A stretch of DNA of 22,490 bases from JAAZDN01 sp964440875 (GTDB lineage: Bacteria; Bacillota_I; Bacilli_A; Erysipelotrichales; Erysipelotrichaceae), in contig CAYTTS010000015.1 of assembly GCA_964440875.1 (NCBI GenBank), positions 1 to 22,490 on the forward strand, given 5' to 3'. The position numbers and the translations under genes were made by a program. The notes beneath the pieces are model-generated. The model did not search any database and was not told the origin of the DNA. It saw nothing but the letters and a program-made list of their open reading frames with translations. The stretch's first letter is position 1. Every line of letters starts with the position of its first letter. This document shows, piece by piece, positions 7,478 through 13,968 of the stretch.

Positions 7478-9377
7478 TACTAGATCCTGCTGGAAGACTA
7501 GAAGTTAATAACTCCATCTTCTTTTTATTTTTACTTACTAAAACCATACCTTCTGATAGTTCACCACGAAGTTTTATTGGTTTAAGATTTCTTACTACTA
7601 TTACATTTTTATTTACTAAATCTTCTGGTTTACACCAAGTTGCGATACCACTTACTACTTGAATTACACCAGTACCAACATCAATTTGAGAAATTAATAG
7701 TCTATCAGCATCTGGATGTACCTTAGATTCCAAAACTGTACCGACAACCATATCGATATTAGTAAAGTCTTCAAATTCGATTAACTCTTTCTCTGTAATT
7801 ACGACTTCTTCCTCTTCCGCTACTAATTCTTCCATTTTCTTTTTAGCATCAATTCTCGCAAAGATAATTTCTGGTTTGCTAACTACATTATAAACTTCTT
7901 CCGAATTTTCTTTTCTAATATTTTCATAGTCTAAATCACAAGCATTAATTGCCTCTAAATACTTAGTAGCACTGTCTGGAATAATTGGTAGTAATAAGAT
8001 TGTTGCTTTTTTAATAACTTCAAGTAAATTATATAGAACATCATTTAGACGATCTTTTTGATCCTCATCCTTAGCTAAGCTCCAAGGTGTAGTATCATCA
8101 ATGTACTTATTAGCTTTTCTTAATAATTCAATTACGACTGAGATTGCCTCTGAAACGTGGTAAGCATCAAACTTAGCTTCATATTTATCAATCGTTGTAT
8201 TTGTAGCATCTCTTAATTCTTGGTCTAATTCTAATACCTCTTTAGCAACTGTAATATGTCCATCTAAATATTGATTAGCCATTGAAATAGTTCTATTAAC
8301 TAAGTTTCCATAAATATTAGCTAGATTTGTATTTGTATGTTCAATTAATAAATCATAAGTAATAATTCCATCATGAGCAAATGGCATTTCTTTTAAGACG
8401 AAGAATCTCACTTGATCAACACCAAAGTGTTGTGCTAGCTCATCTGGATATATTGAATTACCTTTTGATTTACTCATCTTTTCCCCATCCATTAATAACC
8501 ATGGGTGACCATAAATTTGCTTAGTTTGTTCAACACCTAATGCCATTAATAAGATTGGCCAATAAATAGTATGGAACCTAACAATATCTTTTCCAATAAC
8601 AATTAAATCCGCAGGCCAGTATTTCTTAAATTGTTCACTGCTTTCTCCATTTACTGAGTAACCTAGATTCGTAATATAGTTACTTAAAGCATCTATCCAA
8701 ACATAGATTACATGATCTTTATCAAATGGAACATCAATTCCCCAGTCAAAAGTCGATCTACTTACAGATAAATCTAATAAACCAGGTTTAATAAAGTTAT
8801 TTAACATTTCATTTTTACGAGATTCCGGGATTATAAAATGTGGAAACTCTTCATAGTATTTTTCTAGTCTTTCTTGGTAATTTGAAAGTTTGAAGAAATA
8901 TGTTTCTTCTTTTGTTTTCTCAACAGTTGCTCCACAGTCAGGACACTTTCCATCTTCTAGTTGTGAGTCCGTGTAAAATGATTCATCTGAAACACAGTAC
9001 CAACCTTCATACTTATCTTTATAAATATCTCCTTGCTCATAAAGTTTAGTAAAGATATCTTGAACAATTCGTTTATGATCAACATTACTAGTTCTAACAA
9101 ATTGATCATAACTAATATTAAACAATTTATAAATATCTTTAATTTGATTAGCATGTATATCTACAAATTCTTGAGGAGCAATATTTTGTTCTTTGGCATT
9201 CTCTTCAATCTTTTGACCATGTTCATCAGTTCCTGTTTGAAAGAGTACATCAAAACCTCTCATACGCTTATATCTAACTATTGCGTCAGATAAAATCGTT
9301 TCATAAACATTACCTATATGAGGTTTCCCCGATGTGTACGCGATCGCAGTCGCTAAATAAAATTTTTCTTTTGCCAT
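7470..9377 (-). CDS. metG: Methionyl-tRNA synthetase with C-terminal tRNA-binding domain
   Basis: A 635-residue class I aminoacyl-tRNA synthetase that charges methionine onto initiator and elongator tRNA-Met. The HIGH box is PHIGN (19-23) and the KMSKS box is at 300-304. An insertion carries a zinc-knuckle relic: C128-x2-D131 and C145-x2-C148, with Asp replacing one of four cysteines. The last ~105 residues form an OB-fold tRNA-binding domain (Trbp111/EMAP II type) around HPDADRL and a terminal LRGELSEGMVLVS stretch. I chose the ATG at 9377 over an in-frame ATG at 9395, because the ribosome site GGAGAATT lies between them and MAKEKFYLATAIAY matches the family start. It is the first gene of the operon, with its own promoter just upstream. 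It overlaps the glycosylase gene by 8 bases. Confidence 0.95.
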   Translation of the reverse strand: MAKEKFYLATAIAYTSGKPHIGNVYETILSDAIVRYKRMRGFDVLFQTGTDEHGQKIEENAKEQNIAPQEFVDIHANQIKDIYKLFNISYDQFVRTSNVDHKRIVQDIFTKLYEQGDIYKDKYEGWYCVSDESFYTDSQLEDGKCPDCGATVEKTKEETYFFKLSNYQERLEKYYEEFPHFIIPESRKNEMLNNFIKPGLLDLSVSRSTFDWGIDVPFDKDHVIYVWIDALSNYITNLGYSVNGESSEQFKKYWPADLIVIGKDIVRFHTIYWPILLMALGVEQTKQIYGHPWLLMDGEKMSKSKGNSIYPDELAQHFGVDQVRFFVLKEMPFAHDGIITYDLLIEHTNTNLANIYGNLVNRTISMANQYLDGHITVAKEVLELDQELRDATNTTIDKYEAKFDAYHVSEAISVVIELLRKANKYIDDTTPWSLAKDEDQKDRLNDVLYNLLEVIKKATILLLPIIPDSATKYLEAINACDLDYENIRKENSEEVYNVVSKPEIIFARIDAKKKMEELVAEEEEVVITEKELIEFEDFTNIDMVVGTVLESKVHPDADRLLISQIDVGTGVIQVVSGIATWCKPEDLVNKNVIVVRNLKPIKLRGELSEGMVLVSKNKKKMELLTSSLPAGSSIE

Positions 9378-9421
9378 TTTAATTCTCCTATTCATACTTT
9401 TTCATATTTTTATGCACTATA

Positions 9422-9450
9422 ATCATACTACAAAAGCCTACTTTGTTAAA
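9422..9450 (-). promoter_or_regulatory. Predicted sigma-A promoter for the metG operon
   Basis: On the minus strand TTTAAC (-35, 9445-9450) and TATGAT (-10, 9422-9427) are separated by exactly 17 bases, 45 bases upstream of the metG ATG and immediately after the rsmI terminator. Match quality is moderate. The space before metG is too short for a T-box or SAM-box leader. Confidence 0.5.
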
Positions 9451-9463
9451 GGTTCTAACTTGT

Positions 9464-9488
9464 AAAAGGTCAGCCTAGCTGACCTTTT
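9464..9488 (-). terminator. Terminator of the tmk-holB-yaaT-rsmI operon
   Basis: An 11-bp perfect stem (AAAAGGTCAGC paired with its complement) encloses a 3-base loop that includes part of the rsmI TAG stop. The arm ends in TTTT on either strand, so it can work for rsmI on the minus strand. It separates the rsmI operon from the metG promoter. Confidence 0.75.
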
Positions 9489-10329
9489 GTTCATGATAGA
9501 TTTTATATAGTTCATTACGTCTAACTTTAGTAAGTTTCGCAACATCTTTTATTGCTTCACTACGGCTTTTACCAGCCGAGATTTCTAAATTAACCATACT
9601 AATTAAATCATTATCTAAAAATACTTCATCAGGTATATTGTTACCCTCAATAACGACTACTAATTCACCTTTTAAATCAGGTAACTCTTCTATTAACACA
9701 CTTAAGTTTCCACGTATATACTCTTCATAACGTTTCGTTATTTCCCGGGCAATAACAACATATCTATCTCCAAAGACAGAATAAATTTGTTTTAGCGTCG
9801 CCTTAATGCGGTGGGGTGCTTCATAGAATATTAACGTATCTTTACGTCCTTCTAATTCTTCAAGTTTAGCTTTGATTTCAGAATTCTTTAAAGGAAGAAA
9901 ACCAATAAATGAGAAAGCATCTGTCGGTAGTCCTGAAGCGACAAGCGCTGCCAGTACTGCATTTGACCCTGATATTGGCACAACGTTAAAATCATGGAAT
10001 ATTGCCTTACTAACAACGGAGTGTCCAGGATCTGAAATAAGTGGATAACCTGCGTCACTAACTAAAGCGACATCATTTCCCTCTTTTAATAAATTAATTA
10101 TTCCATCACTACTCTTGCTCTCATTATGTTTATGATGAACAATCATCTTTGTATCTATATTAAAGTGGTGTAATAACTTACCTGTAACTCTCGTATCTTC
10201 TGCCGCAATTATATCTACGTCTTTTAAAACATCAATTGCTCTAGGGCTCATTTCACCTAAGTTTCCAATTGGTGTTGCTACTATGTATAAAGTGTTTTTA
10301 TCATTATTAAAACTTTGTGATCTTTTCAT
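9475..10329 (-). CDS. rsmI: 16S rRNA (cytidine1402-2'-O)-methyltransferase RsmI
   Basis: A 284-residue tetrapyrrole-methylase-fold enzyme that methylates the ribose of C1402 in 16S rRNA. The N-terminal LYIVATPIGNLGEMSPRA, the AEDTR motif, LVSDAGYPLISDPG, the FIGFLPLK stretch and AREITKRYEE are all diagnostic. The gene begins 4 bases after the yaaT TGA, with a weak ribosome site (GGAATGA) overlapping the yaaT stop, so translation is probably coupled. The rsmI stop lies in the terminator loop. The AREITKR codons contain the only CCCGGG I saw in the window, part of a near-consensus Noc-binding sequence listed separately. Confidence 0.95.
   Translation of the reverse strand: MKRSQSFNNDKNTLYIVATPIGNLGEMSPRAIDVLKDVDIIAAEDTRVTGKLLHHFNIDTKMIVHHKHNESKSSDGIINLLKEGNDVALVSDAGYPLISDPGHSVVSKAIFHDFNVVPISGSNAVLAALVASGLPTDAFSFIGFLPLKNSEIKAKLEELEGRKDTLIFYEAPHRIKATLKQIYSVFGDRYVVIAREITKRYEEYIRGNLSVLIEELPDLKGELVVVIEGNNIPDEVFLDNDLISMVNLEISAGKSRSEAIKDVAKLTKVRRNELYKIYHEQKVS
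9740..9753. promoter_or_regulatory. Candidate Noc-binding site (NBS) inside rsmI
   Basis: ATTTCCCGGGCAAT matches 13 of 14 bases of the published Bacillus Noc-binding palindrome ATTTCCCGGGAAAT. It lies in a very AT-rich chromosome, about 5.5 kb from a noc gene. The CGG arginine codon it creates is unusual here, where AGA and CGT dominate. Noc sites typically lie within coding sequence. Binding is inferred. Confidence 0.4.
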
Positions 10330-10333
10330 AACA

Positions 10334-11170
10334 TCATTCCGATCTTTTATTCTTTTTACTCAAGTAATCATAAAAGGCTTCATTAAAGTTAACAAAAATA
10401 GTCTCATCTCTATTAACTAACTTAGCTTCTTGAGCAATATAGTTCATACCATTAACATGATATGGAACTCCCTTATAAATGACCTTAGCATTCATTTGTG
10501 GCCATTTCTTCTTCTCTTCACTATAATCATCATTCTCATGTTTTAGACAACACATAAACTTACCACATAAGCCTGATAACTTAGATATATTTAATGCCAA
10601 GTTTTGATTCTTAGCCATATTGATTGAAACCATATCAAAGTCATCCATAAACCTGGAACAACAAGTTTCCATTCCACATGTCGCAAGTCCACTAATCATC
10701 TTAGCTTTATCACGTTCACCAATTTGTTTAAGTTCAATTCTAACTCTTAAATCACTATTTAATAAACGTAATAATTCTCTAAAGTCAACACGCTCTTCAG
10801 CGACATATACAATTAAGACTTTTCTTAAATCTAAAGAATACTTAGCACTTAAAGGTCGCATTTTTAATTTTAAAACATCAATATGATTACTAATACAATC
10901 TAAGGCTTCTTTGGCAAGCTCAATACCACGCTCATAGTTAGATATATCTTTACTATTTGCTTTTCGAACTAAACCCTTCAATTTAAACTGACCAGGCAGC
11001 TCAGAAATAGGCTTTTTATTTGAAACTAATTCAACTAACTCTAAACCGAATTCTGTATCTGCGACTGCGTAATCACCATAAGATATATCTAAGTCATTAA
11101 CTCCAAAATAGTATGATTTAGCATAATCTTTAAAATTTACTGTAACAAAGCTTTCGAAATTACTGTTCAC
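10334..11170 (-). CDS. yaaT: PSP1-domain protein YaaT / RicT
   Basis: A 278-residue PSP1-family protein. In Bacillus subtilis YaaT (RicT) works with YlbF and YmcA in an iron-sulfur complex that affects RNase Y-dependent RNA maturation. The PSP1 core VAEERVDFRELLRLLNSD (123-140) is followed by the cysteine motifs C165-x4-CC(170-171) and C202-x4-CC(207-208), which match the cluster-binding cysteines of RicT. The start is GTG at 11170 with a strong ribosome site (GGAGGTG). It overlaps the holB TGA by 4 bases, so the two are coupled. The usual next gene in Bacillus, yabA, is not here and rsmI follows directly. Its partners are not encoded in the window. Confidence 0.9.
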   Translation of the reverse strand: MNSNFESFVTVNFKDYAKSYYFGVNDLDISYGDYAVADTEFGLELVELVSNKKPISELPGQFKLKGLVRKANSKDISNYERGIELAKEALDCISNHIDVLKLKMRPLSAKYSLDLRKVLIVYVAEERVDFRELLRLLNSDLRVRIELKQIGERDKAKMISGLATCGMETCCSRFMDDFDMVSINMAKNQNLALNISKLSGLCGKFMCCLKHENDDYSEEKKKWPQMNAKVIYKGVPYHVNGMNYIAQEAKLVNRDETIFVNFNEAFYDYLSKKNKRSE

Positions 11171-12144
11171 GATAACACCTCCAAAAACTGATAGAACATT
11201 TGATCCATTAATAAGGCAAGATTAATATGATTTGCTACCTTATTTTTAATTTCTAAGACTACTTCAAGTAGGGCTAGATAATTAATATTATTCCTATATA
11301 CTTCAATTCTATTATTATAATACTCATCAACATCGACATTAGTTAATATATCATTAAAGAAAACGACTAGTGCATCGAGAAACATTCTACTAACTTCATT
11401 AACTAAAGTCTTATTAGAATTTTTAATTAAGTAAGTTTGAATATATACTAATGATTTATGAGGATTTCTTATAAATTGATTTAAATATTCTTCAAAGACA
11501 TCTTTAAATAATAAATAAGCCTCACTATCCATAAAACTATCACAATCATAATATTTACTAACTATTCTACTATAGTAATAAGCATCCCTTGCAGATATCC
11601 CCTTAGCCAATGCTAAATTATAATTATCCATATAAGATAGTTCATTGAAACTTAAGTCAGTACAACGAGACTTAATTGTTGGCAATATAGAATCTAAATC
11701 ATCACTAATTAATATTCCTAGTACATTGTCACTTGGTTCCTCTAAAAACTTCAATAGCGAGTTGGCTGCACTTGCAGTCATATTATCCGCAGCTTTAATA
11801 ATAAATATTTTAGCTGAAGCTTCCTCAAAGGCTGTCATTGAAAATCTTTGTTGAAGATCAATAACTTCATCTTTTTTTATCAGATGATCACTACCATCTA
11901 ATATGATATAGTCTGGGTATGTATTATTAATTATTCTTAAACAACTATTGCAAGTACCACAAGCAATCTCACTCTCACTCTGGCAAACTAAATTTTGAGC
12001 TAATAGTTCTGCCATTTCAAATTGCAGTGAGTTAGCAACGCCACTAAATAGATAGGCATGAGCTAACTTATTTTGCTTCAATGAGTTATTTATTATATTA
12101 TAAACAACATTTTGCTTTTCTTTTAATAAGGTTAGATTATTCAC
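11167..12144 (-). CDS. holB: DNA polymerase III delta' subunit (HolB)
   Basis: A 325-residue clamp-loader AAA+ subunit. After AHAYLFSG (28-35) the P-loop is degenerate (VANSLQFE in place of GxxGxGKT), as expected for delta', which does not hydrolyse ATP. The zinc module is C54, C62-x2-C65-x2-C68. The AAA+ core continues with the SANSLLKFLEEP stretch and the sensor motif SRC. I chose the GTG at 12144: AGGAG lies 8 bases upstream and the tmk stop lies one base before it. The C-terminal third is less conserved, as usual in low-GC relatives. The yaaT start overlaps its stop. Confidence 0.92.
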   Translation of the reverse strand: MNNLTLLKEKQNVVYNIINNSLKQNKLAHAYLFSGVANSLQFEMAELLAQNLVCQSESEIACGTCNSCLRIINNTYPDYIILDGSDHLIKKDEVIDLQQRFSMTAFEEASAKIFIIKAADNMTASAANSLLKFLEEPSDNVLGILISDDLDSILPTIKSRCTDLSFNELSYMDNYNLALAKGISARDAYYYSRIVSKYYDCDSFMDSEAYLLFKDVFEEYLNQFIRNPHKSLVYIQTYLIKNSNKTLVNEVSRMFLDALVVFFNDILTNVDVDEYYNNRIEVYRNNINYLALLEVVLEIKNKVANHINLALLMDQMFYQFLEVLS

Positions 12145-12145
12145 C

Positions 12146-12769
12146 TTAAAGCTCCTGAATAATTATTGCTACTGCTTCATCAACAATATCTTCAATTGAT
12201 TTCTCAGCATCAACAACACGCATACGATCTTTAAAACGATTTAATACTAATTGATAACCCTCATATACCTTATTATGAAAGTCAACACTTTCTAAATCTA
12301 AACGATCCTTATAATTTCTACCCTTAATTCTATTTAAGCCTTCTTCAGCAGATATATCTAAAAAGACTGTAATATCTGGAAGTAAACCTTCAATTGCGAA
12401 TTCATTAATACGCATAACCTCGTCAATTCCAATGTTTCTAGCATAACCTTGGTATGCTAAAGAACTATCCACAAAACGATCACATATTACAATGATATTA
12501 TCGTTTAAAGCTGGGATAATTTTTTCTACTAAATGTTGTCTTCGACTTGCCGCATATAAAAGAGCTTCCGTTCGAATATCCATATTGGTATTTTTAGTAT
12601 CTAATATTATATCTCTTATTTCTTCTGAGATTCCAATTCCGCCTGGCTCTCTTGTATATAATGTCGAGTAACCTAAGTCACTTAATTTTTTTTCTACAAG
12701 GCTCGAGATAGTTGTTTTTCCACTTCCATCTGGTCCTTCAAACGTTACAAACAAAGCTTTTTGTTGCAT
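12146..12769 (-). CDS. tmk: Thymidylate kinase
   Basis: A 207-residue dTMP kinase producing dTDP for DNA synthesis. The P-loop is EGPDGSGKTT (11-20), followed by TREPGG, the DRFVDSSLAYQGYAR substrate-binding stretch and a lid region around RNYKDRLDLES. Length is standard. AAGGTGATT provides the ribosome site. It is the first gene of the tmk-holB-yaaT-rsmI operon and has its own promoter. It places a dTTP-pathway enzyme about 500 bases from the divergently read class II ribonucleotide reductase operon. Confidence 0.96.
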   Translation of the reverse strand: MQQKALFVTFEGPDGSGKTTISSLVEKKLSDLGYSTLYTREPGGIGISEEIRDIILDTKNTNMDIRTEALLYAASRRQHLVEKIIPALNDNIIVICDRFVDSSLAYQGYARNIGIDEVMRINEFAIEGLLPDITVFLDISAEEGLNRIKGRNYKDRLDLESVDFHNKVYEGYQLVLNRFKDRMRVVDAEKSIEDIVDEAVAIIIQEL

Positions 12770-12785
12770 ATAATCACCTTATGTA

Positions 12786-12814
12786 ATTATACCACGAGAA
12801 ATGATATTTTTCAC
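12786..12814 (-). promoter_or_regulatory. Predicted promoter of the tmk operon (extended -10)
   Basis: A perfect TATAAT (12786-12791, minus strand) is preceded by TGG, forming an extended -10 (TGnTATAAT). A weak TGAAAA -35 lies 16 bases upstream. The -10 is about 17 bases from the tmk ATG, so the leader is short and the ribosome site (AAGGTGATT) falls close to the expected start of transcription. Confidence 0.6.
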
Positions 12815-12980
12815 TACAAGATAAATAGGCTTATTATTAAGTAAATAAGCGATTAGCGGCTTTCTATTGATCTTCTTCTACAGCATATTCACTTTGATTT
12901 ATAAGTATTTAATATCTTTATTTGTGAAATCTAGGCAATCATTTAAGGAACTAGTTATTTTTATAACTTGTTGTAATAAC

Positions 12981-13008
12981 CTGATAAATTTCATTTACAT
13001 GCTATACT
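12981..13008 (+). promoter_or_regulatory. Predicted promoter of the DUF4430-ECF-nrdJ operon
   Basis: CTGATA (12981-12986) and TATACT (13003-13008) are 16 bases apart. The -10 is extended by TG at 13000-13001. A second overlapping -10-like TATAAT lies at 13009-13014. An inverted repeat (TTTACAT at 12994-13000 and ATGCAAA at 13013-13019, one mismatch) brackets the -10 and could be an operator. Confidence 0.5.
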
Positions 13009-13033
13009 TATAATGCAAATAAGGAGAGATAAA

Positions 13034-13468
13034 ATGAAAAAAAGTAATAATAAAGCAATATTCGTTAGTATATTTGTTATAACATTCTTATTAACATCAT
13101 TTTTCTTAGTTTCTAAGATTAACAAGCCAAATGTTGAACTTGGTGATAAAAATATTAAGATTGTTATTGTAGATAATACTGAGGAAGTAATATATGATGA
13201 GACGGTGAACACAGATGCTGAATTATTAGGTGATTTACTTGATCAAATTAATGAAAGTAAAGAAACATTCACTTTAGAAGGTGACAAAGATAGTGAGTTT
13301 GGACGATATGTTTCAAACATTGTTGATACAGACTTAGAAAGTAATGAATTTTGGGTATATGAATCAGAAAACAACGAAGTTTGTTTAGCTGAAACTATGT
13401 GTCCTGGAGTTGATGCATTAGCTATCAAGAATAATGATGAATTCAAATTTTTTGTACTAAAACCATAG
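13034..13468 (+). CDS. Membrane-anchored DUF4430 (transcobalamin C-terminal-like) protein
   Basis: A 144-residue protein with one N-terminal hydrophobic segment (about residues 8-27) after a positively charged start, so the rest should face outside. It lacks a lipobox cysteine and is probably an uncleaved anchor. The exported part shows the DUF4430 pattern: a NTDAELLGDLLDQI stretch, a short strand region with FGRYVSNI, NEFWVYES, and a closing GVDALAIKNNDEFKFFVL. DUF4430 resembles the cobalamin-contacting domain of transcobalamin and intrinsic factor. I chose the ATG at 13034 because AAGGAGAG lies just before it; an in-frame ATG 21 bases upstream has no ribosome site. It is followed one base later by an ECF S component and then by a B12-dependent reductase. 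An extracellular corrinoid-capture role is therefore inferred, not shown. Confidence 0.75.
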   Translation: MKKSNNKAIFVSIFVITFLLTSFFLVSKINKPNVELGDKNIKIVIVDNTEEVIYDETVNTDAELLGDLLDQINESKETFTLEGDKDSEFGRYVSNIVDTDLESNEFWVYESENNEVCLAETMCPGVDALAIKNNDEFKFFVLKP

Positions 13469-13469
13469 T

Positions 13470-13967
13470 ATGAAAAATCGAATAGTTCTAATAGCATTCT
13501 TTAGCGCATTATTGATAATTTCTAAAGAAATGCTAAGTATGATACCAAACGTAGAAATAGTCACTTTACTTTTTCTCGTTTACACATATTGTTTAGACTT
13601 AAAAACAACATTATATATTTCACTTATCTTTACAATCACTCAATCTTTAATATATCCACCACACTTATGGATAATCACATATTTAATAATATGGCCATTA
13701 CTTGTACTTGGGGCAAATATATTAAAGAAAAGAAATGTGTCGACAATCACACTAGCCTTATATGCAGCAATCTTTGGTTTAAGTTTTGGTTTCATTGATA
13801 GTCTTGTAAATTCAATAATATTTGGGCCTAATATAATAATTCCAATGTGGATTAGAGGATTACCTTTTGATATTATTCACAGTATCTCAAACTATTTAAC
13901 CGTTATCTTACTATTTAAACCAATTAAGAATAATTTAAACAAAATAATTAACCAGAAAGGAAGTTAA
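13470..13967 (+). CDS. ECF transporter S component, probably corrinoid-specific
   Basis: A 165-residue integral membrane protein with about five to six hydrophobic segments, consistent with the substrate-binding S component of an energy-coupling-factor vitamin transporter. Such S components use a shared T and ATPase module encoded elsewhere. The usual N-terminal alanine motif for T-component contact (AxxxA) is only loosely represented by IAFFSALLI. The gene has no clear ribosome site and starts one base after the DUF4430 stop, implying coupling. nrdJ begins one base after its stop. The S-component class is inferred from size, topology and context. Cobalamin as substrate is inferred from the neighbouring DUF4430 protein and adenosylcobalamin-dependent reductase. 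A different vitamin or a nucleoside remains possible. Confidence 0.65.
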   Translation: MKNRIVLIAFFSALLIISKEMLSMIPNVEIVTLLFLVYTYCLDLKTTLYISLIFTITQSLIYPPHLWIITYLIIWPLLVLGANILKKRNVSTITLALYAAIFGLSFGFIDSLVNSIIFGPNIIIPMWIRGLPFDIIHSISNYLTVILLFKPIKNNLNKIINQKGS

Positions 13968-13968
13968 T

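Larger units (their letters stand above)
12770..13033. other. Divergent intergenic region between tmk and the DUF4430/nrdJ operon
   Basis: This 264-base gap carries the minus-strand tmk promoter at its left end and the plus-strand DUF4430 promoter at its right end. Between them I see an imperfect hairpin near 12828-12850 (GCTTATT / AATAAGC) and another near 12952-12967 (AGTTAT / ATAACT), neither followed by a T-run. I found no cobalamin-riboswitch hallmark (no B12-box-like sequence), no tRNA and no convincing small ORF. Confidence 0.5.

Noticed and set aside
9378..9395. Longer MetG start at 9395
   Set aside because: The ribosome site for the 9377 ATG lies inside the extension, and MAKEK is the family-like start.
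9378..9463. T-box or SAM riboswitch upstream of metG
   Set aside because: Only about 86 bases separate the metG start from the preceding terminator, and the predicted promoter lies close to the gene. There is no room for such a leader.
12770..13033. Cobalamin riboswitch upstream of the DUF4430-ECF-nrdJ operon
   Set aside because: The context invites it, but the leader between the predicted promoter and the ATG is under 30 bases and no B12-box-like sequence is visible.
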